Shown: positions 26,262 to 35,180, counted from the stretch's first letter. The stretch is DNA of 64,000 bases from Dietzia lutea (GCF_003096075.1 NZ_CP015449.1:806001-870000); one strand, 5' to 3'. Notes: a model not told the origin generated them from the sequence alone. Numbers and translations: made by a program.

Positions 26262-27068
26262 TCACTCTCCCCGGAACTCGGGCCTCCGCTTCTCCGCGAA
26301 GGCCCGCGGGCCCTCCTTTGCGTCGGCGGAGGCGAACACCCGCCCGCCCACCTCGGCGTCGACCTTGAAGGCCTCCTCCTCGTGCATTCCCTCGGTCCGA
26401 CGGATCGTTTCGATCATCCCCTGGACGGCGAGCGGGCCGTTGGCGGCGATGGCCTCGGCGATCTCCAGCGCCTTGTCCAGGGCGGAGCCGTCGTCGACCA
26501 CGTGGCCGATGAGGCCGAACCGCTCGGCCTCCTCGGCGGACAGGTGACGGCCGGTCATGAGGACCTCCATCGCCACGGTGTACGGGATCTGGCGGACCAG
26601 GCGCACCGCGGAGCCGCCCAGGGGGTACAGGCCCCAGCGCGCCTCGGAGACACCGAACTTCGCCGACCGGCCGGCCACGCGGATGTCGGTGCCCTGGAGG
26701 ATCTCGGTGCCGCCGGCGATGGCGGGGCCCTCGACCGCGGCGATGAGCGGCTTGCTCAACCGGCGCCCCTTGAGCAGGGCGGGCAGCCTGGTGAGGTCCC
26801 AGCCGCCGCCCGCGAACTTGTCGCCCGGAGCGTCGTTGTTCATCGCCTTGAGGTCCGCGCCCGCGCAGAAGTAGCCGCCCGCGCCGGTGAGGATGCACGC
26901 CCGGATGTCCGGGTCGGAGTCCACGAGGTCCCAGGCGGCCTCCATGCCACGCATCATCGGGCCCGACAGGGCGTTACGCGCCTCGGGACGGTTCATGGTG
27001 ACGATCAGGACATGCCCACGCCGCTCCGTGAGCAGGTGCTGGTCCTCCGGGGTGACGGTCGTGGTCAT
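26262..27068 (-). CDS. echA19: EchA19-like steroid enoyl-CoA hydratase
   Basis: 268 residues, crotonase family, close in length to M. tuberculosis EchA19 (Rv3516, 263). Oxyanion-hole segments [12 protein letters not shown] (near 65-76) and AIAGGTEIL (near 116-124) are present; the Glu of GGTE and the acidic position in [10 protein letters not shown] are both kept, so it should be an active hydratase. Its known role is hydration of the enoyl-CoA in sterol side-chain beta-oxidation. AGGAGGTCCC precedes ATG 27068. It is divergent from fadD19 around a KstR box, as in M. tuberculosis (Rv3515c/Rv3516). Confidence 0.9.
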   Translation of the reverse strand: MTTTVTPEDQHLLTERRGHVLIVTMNRPEARNALSGPMMRGMEAAWDLVDSDPDIRACILTGAGGYFCAGADLKAMNNDAPGDKFAGGGWDLTRLPALLKGRRLSKPLIAAVEGPAIAGGTEILQGTDIRVAGRSAKFGVSEARWGLYPLGGSAVRLVRQIPYTVAMEVLMTGRHLSAEEAERFGLIGHVVDDGSALDKALEIAEAIAANGPLAVQGMIETIRRTEGMHEEEAFKVDAEVGGRVFASADAKEGPRAFAEKRRPEFRGE

Positions 27069-27125
27069 GGGACCTCCTGCGGGATGTTTTCAGGACGCGA
27101 TCGAATGTAACCCACACCACGCGGG

Positions 27126-27139
27126 CGGAACAGGTTCTA
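27126..27139. promoter_or_regulatory. KstR operator between echA19 and fadD19
   Basis: CGGAACAGGTTCTA matches TnnAACnnGTTnnA except for C at the first base. The terminal TA begins TACTTT (27138-27143), a TANNNT -10 six bases before the fadD19 ATG, which predicts a leaderless fadD19 mRNA. Confidence 0.78.
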
Positions 27140-27149
27140 CTTTAGGGCC

Positions 27150-28787
27150 ATGGCGTACACCATCGGGGATCTCGTAGAGCACAGCGTGGACCGCGTACCG
27201 GACAGGCTCGTCCTCGTCCAGGGGGAGCGGTCCTTCACGTTCAAGGAGCTGGAGGAGCGGGCCAACCGGCTCGCGCACCACCTTCAGTCCGTGGGCGTGG
27301 GACCGGACGACAAGGTCGCGGTCTACAGTCGCAACACCATCGAGGCCGTGGAGGCCATGGTGGCGATCTTCAAGATCCGCGCCGTCATGGTCAACGTGAA
27401 CTTCCGCTACATGTCCGCGGAACTCGAGTACCTGCTCGACAACTCCGACGCCGTGGCGGTGATCCACGAGCGGCGGTACTCGGACGTCCTCGAGCAGACC
27501 CTGCCCCGGACGCCGGGCGTGCGGCACTGTCTGGTCGTCGAGGACGGCACCGACGGGTTCGACCCGGCCGCTCCCGAGAACGTCACGGTCGCGCACTACG
27601 ACGAGGCGCTGGCGGCGCAGTCGCCCGAGCGCGACTTCGGTGAGCGGTCGAACGACGACATCTACATGCTCTACACCGGCGGCACCACGGGTTCGCCCAA
27701 GGGCGTGATGTGGCGCCAGGAGGACGTCTTCATGGTCCTCGGCGGCGGCATCGACTTCCTCACCGGCGAACGCGTGGCCGACGAGTGGGAGCTCGCGAAA
27801 AAGGCGGTCGAGGGCGGCGTGCTCGTCCGGTGCGCGCTGCCGCCGCTCATCCACGGCGGCGCGCAGTGGGCGATCCTCATGGCGCTGTTCGCCGGGCACA
27901 CCAACGTGCTCATCCCGGAGTTCGACCCCGAGGTGGTCTGGCAGGCCGTGACGGACCACAAGATCAACCTCATGTTCATCACGGGAGACGCGATGGCGCG
28001 GCCGATGATCGAGGCGTGGGACCCGGAGAGGTACGACGCGTCGTCGCTGTTCTACCTCGGCTCCTCGGCGGCCCTCTTCTCCCCGTCGGTCAAGGACCAG
28101 TTCGTGGACGCCTTCCCCAACGCGATGATCTCGGATTCGATCGGCTCCTCGGAGACCGGGTTCTCGGGCATCGCGCTGGCGGAGAAGGGCAAGACCCACA
28201 CCGGCGGGCCGCGGGTGAAGATCGACGGCGAGACCACCGTCCTCGACGCCGACGGCAACGAGGTCGAGCCCGGCTCGGACGTCATCGGCAAGGTGGCGCG
28301 CACCGGCCACATCCCGCTGGGCTACTACAAGGACGAGGCCAAGACCGCCGAGACGTTCAAGACGTTCAACGGCAAGCGCTACGCCATCCCCGGGGATGAC
28401 GCCCGCGTTGAGGCCGACGGCACCGTCACGATGCTCGGCCGGGGTTCGGTCTCCATCAACACCGGCGGCGAGAAGGTGCACCCAGAGGAGGTCGAGGCCG
28501 CGCTCAAGACGCATCCCGACGTCTTCGACGCCCTGGTGATCGGCGTCCCCGATGAGCGGATGGGCCACAAGGTCGCCGCGGTGCTGCACACCCGCGACGG
28601 GCAGTGCCCGCCGATCGAGGAGCTCAACGAGTACGCGCGCAAGGAGATCGCCCGGTACAAGTGCCCGCGCGCGCTGTGGGTCGAATCGTCGGTCAAGCGC
28701 AACCCCGCCGGCAAACCCGACTACCGCTGGGCCGCGGAGATCGCCGCGTCCCGTCCCGCCGACGACAGCCAGGAGATCAGCAAGTGA
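27150..28787 (+). CDS. fadD19: FadD19 steroid side-chain acyl-CoA synthetase
   Basis: 545 residues, ANL superfamily. YTGGTTGSPKG at 175-185, DSIGSSETGFSG (A5) near 328, GDDARVEADGTVTMLGRGS hinge near 413, and the catalytic C-terminal Lys in NPAGKPDYRW. The sequence follows M. tuberculosis FadD19 (Rv3515c) closely throughout; that enzyme activates C27 sterol acids and is needed for C24-branched sterols. ATG 27150 has no Shine-Dalgarno and lies 11 bases after the KstR box, consistent with a leaderless start. The last codons overlap the next gene's GTG (GTGA). Confidence 0.93.
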   Translation: MAYTIGDLVEHSVDRVPDRLVLVQGERSFTFKELEERANRLAHHLQSVGVGPDDKVAVYSRNTIEAVEAMVAIFKIRAVMVNVNFRYMSAELEYLLDNSDAVAVIHERRYSDVLEQTLPRTPGVRHCLVVEDGTDGFDPAAPENVTVAHYDEALAAQSPERDFGERSNDDIYMLYTGGTTGSPKGVMWRQEDVFMVLGGGIDFLTGERVADEWELAKKAVEGGVLVRCALPPLIHGGAQWAILMALFAGHTNVLIPEFDPEVVWQAVTDHKINLMFITGDAMARPMIEAWDPERYDASSLFYLGSSAALFSPSVKDQFVDAFPNAMISDSIGSSETGFSGIALAEKGKTHTGGPRVKIDGETTVLDADGNEVEPGSDVIGKVARTGHIPLGYYKDEAKTAETFKTFNGKRYAIPGDDARVEADGTVTMLGRGSVSINTGGEKVHPEEVEAALKTHPDVFDALVIGVPDERMGHKVAAVLHTRDGQCPPIEELNEYARKEIARYKCPRALWVESSVKRNPAGKPDYRWAAEIAASRPADDSQEISK

Positions 28788-29896
28788 GCATTCGTACCTC
28801 TCTCACCGAGCAGTTCGGGATCGAGTACCCGATCTTCGCGTTCACCCCGTCCAAGGCGGTCGCTGCCGCCGTGACCCGCGCCGGCGGGATGGGGGTGCTC
28901 GGCTGCGTGCGGTACAACGACGCGGCGGAGCTCGACGAGGTCCTGACCTGGATGGACGAGAACACCGACGGTAAGCCGTACGGCGTGGACATCGTCATGC
29001 CCAACAAGGTGCCCACCGAGGGCAGCCCCGAGGACATCGCGGCGATGATCCCCGAGGAGCACAAGTCCTTCGTCAACCGCGTCCTCGACGACCTCGGGGT
29101 GCCGCCGCTGGGTGACGACGCCGCCAAGAACGCCGGCGTCCTCGGCTGGCTTCACTCGGTCGCGCAGTCCCACGTGGAGATGTCGCTCAAGCACCGGCCG
29201 GTGCTCGTGGCCAACGCCCTCGGGTCCCCGCCGAAGCACATCATCGACCTCGCCCACGAAAACGGGCTGAAGGTCGCCGCGCTGGCCGGCGCGACCAAGC
29301 ACGCCCTGGCGCACGTCGAGAACGGGGTGGACATCGTCATCGCCCAGGGCGGCGAGGCCGGCGGCCACACCGGTGAGGTCGCGACGATGGTGCTCGTGCC
29401 CGAGATCGTCCGGGCCCTCGACGGTCGCGCCCCCGTGCTGGCCGCCGGCGGGATCGGCGACGGGACGCAGGTCGCGGCGGTCGTCGGCATGGGGGCGCAG
29501 GGCGCCTGGATGGGGTCGCGCTGGCTCACCGCCTCCGAGTACGGCGAGGACGGCGGGTCCAAGGCGATGCAGAAGGCGCTGGTCGCGGCGACCAGCCGGG
29601 ACACCGTCCGCACCCGCATCTACTCCGGGAAGCCCGCCCGCCTGCTCAAGAGCAAGTGGACCGAGGCGTGGGCGGCCGCCGACGCCCCGGAGCCGCTGCC
29701 CATGCCGCTGCAGAACCTGCTCGTCGCCGAGGCCCACCAGCGGATCTCCGAGGCGCAGGACCCCGAGGTCGTGGCCATGCCGGCCGGACAGATCATCGGC
29801 TCGCTCGACGGTGTGGTCCCGGTCGCCGAGACCATGGCGCAGATCGTCTCGGAGTACGAGGCGGCCGTCGAGCGCCTGCGCGGCACGCTCGGCTGA
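28784..29896 (+). CDS. Nitronate-monooxygenase-like flavoprotein
   Basis: 370 residues, same superfamily as ipdC but clearly a different branch. QGGEAGGHTG near 186-195, AAGGIGDG near 221-228 and GAWMGSRWL near 240 form the FMN site. GTG 28784 overlaps the fadD19 stop (GTGA) with AGGAG 9 bases upstream, so it is made with FadD19 and probably acts on a sterol acyl-CoA or related compound. The exact reaction cannot be read from sequence. The frame extends upstream only as the shadow of fadD19. Confidence 0.85.
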   Translation: MSIRTSLTEQFGIEYPIFAFTPSKAVAAAVTRAGGMGVLGCVRYNDAAELDEVLTWMDENTDGKPYGVDIVMPNKVPTEGSPEDIAAMIPEEHKSFVNRVLDDLGVPPLGDDAAKNAGVLGWLHSVAQSHVEMSLKHRPVLVANALGSPPKHIIDLAHENGLKVAALAGATKHALAHVENGVDIVIAQGGEAGGHTGEVATMVLVPEIVRALDGRAPVLAAGGIGDGTQVAAVVGMGAQGAWMGSRWLTASEYGEDGGSKAMQKALVAATSRDTVRTRIYSGKPARLLKSKWTEAWAAADAPEPLPMPLQNLLVAEAHQRISEAQDPEVVAMPAGQIIGSLDGVVPVAETMAQIVSEYEAAVERLRGTLG

Positions 29897-29908
29897 CCCG
29901 CCCACCGG

Positions 29909-29978
29909 AATCCGCTACCTCGAATCCGGATCCGCTACCTCTCTGGGAGTAGCGAATCCGGATCCGGGGTAGCGGATT
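29909..29978. repeat. 70-base near-perfect palindrome, likely two-way terminator
   Basis: Outer arms AATCCGCTACC (29909-29919) and GGTAGCGGATT (29968-29978), inner arms built on AATCCGGATCCG and CGAATCCGGATCCG, and a central CTCTCTGGGAG. The unit ATCCGCTACCTC occurs twice in direct order. It sits between convergent genes (NMO-like and hemolysin III). A transcription terminator is likely; its inner repeat structure also resembles a dispersed palindromic element. Confidence 0.7.
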
Positions 29979-30015
29979 TCGCGTTGCGGCACCTGTGGCC
30001 GGGGAACCGGCGTCG

Positions 30016-30753
30016 TCAGCTCCCCAGCACGAACAGCAGCATCGCGGCCCAGTGGCACGCGAACGCGACCGCGGTGCACGCATGAAAGATCTCGTGGAAT
30101 CCGAAGACGCCCGGTGACGGGTTCGGGCGCTTGAGCCCGTAGACCACCGCGCCGCCGGTGTAGGCGACGCCGCCCACGAGTACCAGGATGACGGCGGCGA
30201 GGTCTGCCTCGATGAGGTCGCCGGCGAACCACACGGCGGTCCAGCCCAGGACGATGTACAGCACCACGTAGAGCCACCGTGGCGCGGAGAGCCAGAACAG
30301 CCGGAACGCGATCCCGAGCAGCGCCCCCGTCCACACGATCGACAACAGGATCGTGCTCGCCGGAGCCTCGAGCGCCGCCACCGTCATCGGTGTGTACGTC
30401 CCGGCGATGAGCAGAAAGATGTTGGAGTGGTCCAGGCGCCGCAGCACCGCTGACGCCTTCGGTCCCCAGTTCCACCGGTGGTACAGCGCGGAGATGCCGA
30501 ACAGCAGCGACGAGGTGGCCAGGAACACCGCACACGCCCAGGTCAGGGCGGTGCCCTCCGCCAGGACCGTGAGCACCACGCCCAGCGCGATCGCGACCGG
30601 CAGGGTGCCGGCGTGGATCCAGCCGCGCAGCAGCGGCTTGGGCGGGACCGGGGCGGGGACGCCGAAGTCGTCGGCGGGTTCGACGGCGACGGGATCGGGC
30701 TGCTCGGCGGTGCCGGCGGCGGTACGCGGGTCGGTGTTCAGGGCGGGGTCCAC
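30016..30753 (-). CDS. Hemolysin III/PAQR-family membrane protein
   Basis: 245 residues with about seven transmembrane helices. The family metal-site pieces are visible: SALYHRWNWGP near 89-99 and HEIFHACTAVAFACHW near 217-232, with His residues spaced as in HlyIII/PAQR proteins. Despite the name, most are of unknown function; eukaryotic relatives act on lipids and ceramide. The first ~45 residues are a Pro/Ala/Asp-rich cytoplasmic lead. The start is GTG 30753 with GGTAGG 11 bases upstream. It follows fadD17 by 22 bases and so is the fourth gene of the KstR-controlled fadE26-fadE27-fadD17 operon. Confidence 0.85.
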   Translation of the reverse strand: MDPALNTDPRTAAGTAEQPDPVAVEPADDFGVPAPVPPKPLLRGWIHAGTLPVAIALGVVLTVLAEGTALTWACAVFLATSSLLFGISALYHRWNWGPKASAVLRRLDHSNIFLLIAGTYTPMTVAALEAPASTILLSIVWTGALLGIAFRLFWLSAPRWLYVVLYIVLGWTAVWFAGDLIEADLAAVILVLVGGVAYTGGAVVYGLKRPNPSPGVFGFHEIFHACTAVAFACHWAAMLLFVLGS

Positions 30754-30775
30754 GTCATGAAACCTACCGAGGTCG

Positions 30776-32440
30776 TCACACGGGGGTGAAGGCCTCCGCG
30801 CCGTCGGGGCGGACCCAGACCCGGTCCCCGGCGGGCTCCGTCCCCAGCGAGGTGAGATCCCGGGCCCGGAACTTGAAGCTGGCGGTCCTCGGCAGCGCCG
30901 ACGTGACCCGCAGCAGCGACGGCCGCTGCTTGGGGCCCAGGTCGGGTTGGGCGGCGAGGAAACCGGCGAACCCGTCGGCGAGCGCGCTGACATCGGCGCC
31001 CTCGCGGGGCACCACCCCCGCGGCCACGGCGTCGCCGATGGCGGCCGGGCCGCGCACCGTCGCCGCAGGCACGGCGTACACGCCGACCTCGGCCACATCG
31101 GGATGACGCCGCAGGACGCGTTCGATCGGCGCGGCCGCCAGATTCTCCCCGTCCACCCGCATCCATCCACCGGACCGGCCCGCGAAGTAGACCCACCCGT
31201 CGTCGACATAGGCGAGGTCACCGGAGTGGAAGCGGCCCCCGCGCATGCGTTCGGCGTCGGCGGCCGGATCGCCCCAGTAGCCGGCGAACAGTCCGGGTCC
31301 GTCGGCGACCATCTCGCCCACGGCCTCCTCGGCGTTGAGCAGGACGCCGGCATCGTCGAAGCGGGCGCGCGGGCACTCCTCGCCGGTCTCGGGGTTCACG
31401 ACGAGCACCCCGGCCGGAAGCGGTCCGAGCGCGGCGTCAGGGGTCTCGGGCGTGCGGGTGACGGAGATGCCGCCCTCACTCGAGCCGAACCCGTCGACCA
31501 CGGTCACGCCGAAGCGGCGGGCGAACTCGCGGCGCACGTCGGCGGGGGCCTCGTTGCCGTAGACGACACGCATGGGGTTGTCGGCGTCGTCGGGCCGCTC
31601 GGGGGTGGCGAGGATGTAGGACAGGGGCGCGCCGACGTAGTTGGCGAACGTGCACCCGTGGCGCCGGACGTCGTCGAGCCAGTTGGACGCGGAGAACCGG
31701 CGGCGGAGCGCGATGGAGCAGCCGGAGAACAGGGCGATCGGCCAGGCGACCATGACGGCGTTGGAGTGGAACAGCGGCATCGCGCTGTAGACGCAGTCGT
31801 TGGTGCCGATACCGAACCGTTCGGCGAGCATGCGGCCGGGCACGGAGATCTTGTTCTGCGTGATCCGCACGGCCTTGGGGTCGCCGCTGGTGCCGGAGGT
31901 GAAGACCAGTGCGACGAGGTCGTCGGGACCGGTGGGCACGTCCGTGACCGCGGGGAGCGCGGCGTCGACGTGACGGTCGAGCAGCGCGGCCCACTCGGGG
32001 GAGTCCACGTTGACCACCGGGATACCGGGGTCGAGGCCGTCGAGGAGCGCCTCGTTGTCGGCGTCGGTGAGGATGAGCGCGCAGTCCGCGAGCGCCGCGT
32101 CGCGCAGGAGCGCCTCGCCGCGGCGCGTGGGGTTGAGGCCCGCCACGACGATCTCCGAACACGCCGCCGCACCGAGCAGGTGGAGGTACTCGGGCGTGCC
32201 AGCCATGAGGAGACCGATGTGGGGTGCGCGCGCCGGTGAGGACGACGACGAGGCCATCAGTTCCCGCAGCGCCGCGATCCGCACGGCCGACGCGCGGACG
32301 GCGTCCGACCAGGGCGTGAGCCGGTCGTCGGACCAGATGCCGCGGTCGCCGACGGCGGCCAAGGCGTGGACGGCGTCGGCGACGGAGGTGAACGGACGGG
32401 CCGCGACGTCGGCGATGGTCTGGACCGTGCTGCTGCTCAT
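30776..32440 (-). CDS. fadD17: FadD17 steroid side-chain acyl-CoA synthetase
   Basis: 554 residues, ANL superfamily; M. tuberculosis FadD17 (Rv3506) is 502. FTSGTSGDPKA at 180-190 is the nucleotide motif, DGFGSSEGGISV (A5) near 323, and SGDLAYVDDGWVYFAGRSGG the hinge. The usual C-terminal catalytic Lys region is replaced by ASFKFRARDL, as in this subgroup. FadD17 activates sterol acids in side-chain breakdown. Gene order fadE26-fadE27-fadD17 is as in M. tuberculosis; ATG 32440 overlaps the fadE27 stop (ATGA). Confidence 0.9.
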   Translation of the reverse strand: MSSSTVQTIADVAARPFTSVADAVHALAAVGDRGIWSDDRLTPWSDAVRASAVRIAALRELMASSSSSPARAPHIGLLMAGTPEYLHLLGAAACSEIVVAGLNPTRRGEALLRDAALADCALILTDADNEALLDGLDPGIPVVNVDSPEWAALLDRHVDAALPAVTDVPTGPDDLVALVFTSGTSGDPKAVRITQNKISVPGRMLAERFGIGTNDCVYSAMPLFHSNAVMVAWPIALFSGCSIALRRRFSASNWLDDVRRHGCTFANYVGAPLSYILATPERPDDADNPMRVVYGNEAPADVRREFARRFGVTVVDGFGSSEGGISVTRTPETPDAALGPLPAGVLVVNPETGEECPRARFDDAGVLLNAEEAVGEMVADGPGLFAGYWGDPAADAERMRGGRFHSGDLAYVDDGWVYFAGRSGGWMRVDGENLAAAPIERVLRRHPDVAEVGVYAVPAATVRGPAAIGDAVAAGVVPREGADVSALADGFAGFLAAQPDLGPKQRPSLLRVTSALPRTASFKFRARDLTSLGTEPAGDRVWVRPDGAEAFTPV

Positions 32441-33507
32441 GCGGAGAACTCCCAGGGGTCGCCGTGGACGGCGAGCACGTCGCCGAGGTCGAGAAGTTGT
32501 CGGGTCGCGCCTCCGAGCCGGAACTCGTTCGCCTTGGCGGCGAGGAAGTAGCGGTGCGCGGGTTCGGAGCGGTCCAGACCGACGCCGCCGTGAACGTGGA
32601 CGGCGGTGTGCGCGAGTCGGTGACCGGCCTCGCAGGCCCAGAAGTGGGCGGAGGCCACGGCCGCGTGGGCGGTGGCGCCCGGGGCGCCCGCGCAGGCGTC
32701 GAGCTCGTAGGCCGCGCGCAGGGTGGACAGCCGGACCGCGTCGACGTCGATCGACCCGTCGGCCAGGCGCGCGGCAACCGCCTGGAAGGTGCCGATGGGG
32801 CGCCCGAACTGGTGGCGCGTGGTGGCGAACGCGGCGGTGCGTTGGAGCGCGGCCTCGATGACACCCCACTGGTGCGCGGCCAGGTGCACGCGGCGGCGCA
32901 GGGCGTCGAACTCCGCGGCCGGGCCCGCGAGGGCGGAGGCGGGCTCCGGCTCGCCGGTGACGAGGCCCGCGCAGGAGAAGTCGACGGGGACGGTCCGCTC
33001 CACGGTCACCGCGGTGCGGTCGGACACGTGCAGCCCGTCGGCGGAGGGGCGGACGATGACGTCCGCGATCGGCGCCCAGTCGACCTCCGGCGAGGCGCCG
33101 GGCCCGCCGTCCGCGACCGCGGCTATCTGACGGCCCTCGGCGACCGCGGAGGCGCGCTCCCCGGCACCGGCCGCGTCCAGCAGGTGGGCCGCACGGACCG
33201 CTGGGGAGAGGGGGACGGGCGCGAGCACTCGGCCCAGTTCGCGCAGGACTAGCGCTTCGCCCACCACGCCGAGCCCGGCGCCGCCGAGTCGCTCGGGGGC
33301 CAGGGCCGCGGGCACACCGGCCCGGACGAGCTCGTCCCAGAACCGGGCGTGGAAGCGGGCTGAGTCCTTATCCGTTCCGCCGGACTCGGTGCCGGGGCCG
33401 AACCGGGCGTCGAGCTCGCGCAGCGACTCGTCCGTGACCAGACGCTCACCCATGTCGCGGACGAGGGCGGTCAGTTCCGAGGTGGTGTCGTCGACGGAGA
33501 AATCCAT
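32437..33507 (-). CDS. fadE27: FadE27 (ChsE5), subunit of steroid acyl-CoA dehydrogenase
   Basis: 356 residues, acyl-CoA dehydrogenase family, short N-terminal half and diverged FAD/active-site regions typical of the second subunit of an alpha2-beta2 steroid acyl-CoA dehydrogenase. RHQFGRPIGTFQAVAARLAD near 236-255 contributes to FAD binding and HVHGGVGLDRSEPAHRYFL near 304-322 to the dimer interface. In M. tuberculosis FadE26-FadE27 (ChsE4-ChsE5) dehydrogenates CoA thioesters of the full-length sterol side chain. It starts 1 base after the fadE26 stop, so expression is coupled. Confidence 0.9.
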   Translation of the reverse strand: MDFSVDDTTSELTALVRDMGERLVTDESLRELDARFGPGTESGGTDKDSARFHARFWDELVRAGVPAALAPERLGGAGLGVVGEALVLRELGRVLAPVPLSPAVRAAHLLDAAGAGERASAVAEGRQIAAVADGGPGASPEVDWAPIADVIVRPSADGLHVSDRTAVTVERTVPVDFSCAGLVTGEPEPASALAGPAAEFDALRRRVHLAAHQWGVIEAALQRTAAFATTRHQFGRPIGTFQAVAARLADGSIDVDAVRLSTLRAAYELDACAGAPGATAHAAVASAHFWACEAGHRLAHTAVHVHGGVGLDRSEPAHRYFLAAKANEFRLGGATRQLLDLGDVLAVHGDPWEFSA

Positions 33508-33508
33508 G

Positions 33509-34771
33509 TCAGCGCTCCTTCCGGGATCCGGCGCCTGTGGCCGCGGGGGAGACCCGGGGCGCCGGCGGCAGCCCCAGGCCGGCGGTGGCGATGATGTCGC
33601 GCTGCACCTCGTTGGTGCCGCCGCCGAAGGTGAGGATGAGGGCCGAACGGTGCAGCCGCTCGATGCGCCCGTGCAGGGCGGCGGTGGGGGAGTGCGCGCG
33701 CTGGTAGCCGCTCGATCCGAGCACCTCCATGAGCAGGCGGTAGGCCTCGCAGGCCGTCTCCGTCCCGTACACCTTGGTCGCCGACGCGGCGATGCGCGTG
33801 GGCGCGGCGGTGTCGGCGGAGACGATCTCCCAGTTGCGCAGCGCCAGATACTCGGCCATCGCGTGGACGCGGGCCAGGTGAGCGCGGACCCATTCGATCT
33901 CGATCACCGGACCGTCGCCGGGCAGACCCACGTGCGCGGCGGGCGTCGTGCGCGCCCAGTCCACCACCTGCCGGAGCGAGGCCTGGAGCGGGCCGGCCGA
34001 GGTCAGAGCCACCCGCTCGTGGTTGAGCTGGTTGGTCATGAGCGGCCAGCCGCCGTGCTCAGGGCCCACGAGGTTGCTCGCGGGGACGACCACGTCCTGG
34101 TAGTAGGTGGCGCTGGTGTCCGGGCCGGCCATCGTGTGCACGGGGGTCCAGGAGAAACCCTCGGCATCGGTGGGTACGACGATCATCGAGATGCCCTTGT
34201 GGCGCGGAGCGTCCGGATCCGTGCGCGCGGCCAGCCAGATCCAGTCGGCGTAGGCCACCAGGGACGTCCACATCTTCTGGCCGTTGATCCGGTAGACGTC
34301 CTGCCCCTCGAACCCGCCGGTGCCGGGCTCGCGCACCGCGCGCGTGCGCAGGGAGGCCAGGTCGGTTCCGGAGTCGGGCTCGGAGTAACCGATACCGAAG
34401 TGCAGTTCGCCGCGGCTGATCCGGGGCAGGAAGTAGTTCTTCTGCTCGTCGGAGCCGAACGCCATGATGGTCGGCGCCACCGAGTTGATGGTCAGGAACG
34501 GGACCGGCACGCCGGCGATCGCGGCCTCGTCGGTGAAGATGAGCTGGTCGATCATCGGCCGGTTCTTCCCACCGAACTCCTCCGGCCACCCGAGCGTGAG
34601 CCAGCCGTCGCGGCCCATCTCCGCCACGATCTCGCGGTACGCGTCGCCGTGTCCGTACTCGCCGGTGGTGGAGGTGAACGCCTCGCGCCGCTCAGGGGTC
34701 ATGAGCGCGGCGAAGTACTCGCGCAGCTCTCCGCGCAGACGCTCCTGGTCGGGGGTGTAGGTGATGTCCAT
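33509..34771 (-). CDS. fadE26: FadE26 (ChsE4), catalytic subunit of steroid acyl-CoA dehydrogenase
   Basis: 420 residues. FAD and substrate segments are FGIGYSEPDSGTDLASL near 125-141 and MWTSL near 167-171. Glu252 in QLNHERVAL aligns with the catalytic base of ChsE4. TFGGGTNEVQRDI near the C-terminus is family-typical. It pairs with FadE27. I chose ATG 34771 since it gives the conserved N-terminus (MDITYTPDQERLR); ATG 34789, six residues longer, is the alternative and lies only 6 bases from the KstR box. Divergent from the ferredoxin gene. Confidence 0.92.
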   Translation of the reverse strand: MDITYTPDQERLRGELREYFAALMTPERREAFTSTTGEYGHGDAYREIVAEMGRDGWLTLGWPEEFGGKNRPMIDQLIFTDEAAIAGVPVPFLTINSVAPTIMAFGSDEQKNYFLPRISRGELHFGIGYSEPDSGTDLASLRTRAVREPGTGGFEGQDVYRINGQKMWTSLVAYADWIWLAARTDPDAPRHKGISMIVVPTDAEGFSWTPVHTMAGPDTSATYYQDVVVPASNLVGPEHGGWPLMTNQLNHERVALTSAGPLQASLRQVVDWARTTPAAHVGLPGDGPVIEIEWVRAHLARVHAMAEYLALRNWEIVSADTAAPTRIAASATKVYGTETACEAYRLLMEVLGSSGYQRAHSPTAALHGRIERLHRSALILTFGGGTNEVQRDIIATAGLGLPPAPRVSPAATGAGSRKER

Positions 34772-34795
34772 GGGCCCTGTATTCGTCATCGACAG

Positions 34796-34809
34796 TGGAA
34801 CGTGTTCCA
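34796..34809 (-). promoter_or_regulatory. KstR operator of the fadE26 operon
   Basis: TGGAACGTGTTCCA is a perfect palindrome and motif match. On the minus strand it ends CA rather than TA, giving CACTGT where other boxes have a TANNNT -10. Confidence 0.82.
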
Positions 34810-34892
34810 ATTATGCCGACCACGCTAACACCGCCGAACGCGTTCGTGGAGATCTCCTCGGCCGGTCGACCGGTCGGGAACCAACGCGGAGT

Positions 34893-34906
34893 AAGAACAC
34901 GTTCTA
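34893..34906 (+). promoter_or_regulatory. KstR operator of the ferredoxin-SDR pair
   Basis: AAGAACACGTTCTA matches the motif except for A at the first base. Its terminal TA begins TAGTGT (34905-34910), a TANNNT -10 predicting a leader of about 60 bases before the ferredoxin gene. Confidence 0.78.
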
Positions 34907-34978
34907 GTGTCCTGGGCCACATACTATCGGGTCAGACCGGCGGTACCGAGGCTGCCGGACCGGCTGAGGAGGACGGAC

Positions 34979-35173
34979 ATGAGGATCGAAGTCGATCCCG
35001 ACCGCTGTGAAGGGCAGGCCGTGTGTGTCGGCCTGGCGCCCAAGGTGTTCGAGTTGGGCGACGACGACGAGGTCGTCCGCGTGGTCGTGGACGAGGTGCC
35101 CGCCGAGCTCGAGAAGCGGGCCCGCAAGGCAGTGGAGAAGTGCCCGATGGCGGCGCTCGAGATCAAGGAGTGA
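34979..35173 (+). CDS. fdxD: 3Fe-4S ferredoxin, FdxD-like
   Basis: 64 residues. Cluster ligands Cys10 and Cys16 (CEGQAVC) and Cys55 (KCP) fit a [3Fe-4S] ferredoxin, with the residue at the position of the fourth Cys being Gln/Ala. M. tuberculosis FdxD (Rv3503c, 63 residues) is in the same place and is thought to serve the sterol P450s. GAGGAGG sits 6 bases before ATG 34979. The frame is open about 24 codons upstream but through the promoter. It probably reduces CYP125 in this organism. The SDR follows after 7 bases. Confidence 0.93.
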   Translation: MRIEVDPDRCEGQAVCVGLAPKVFELGDDDEVVRVVVDEVPAELEKRARKAVEKCPMAALEIKE

Positions 35174-35180
35174 CATCACT

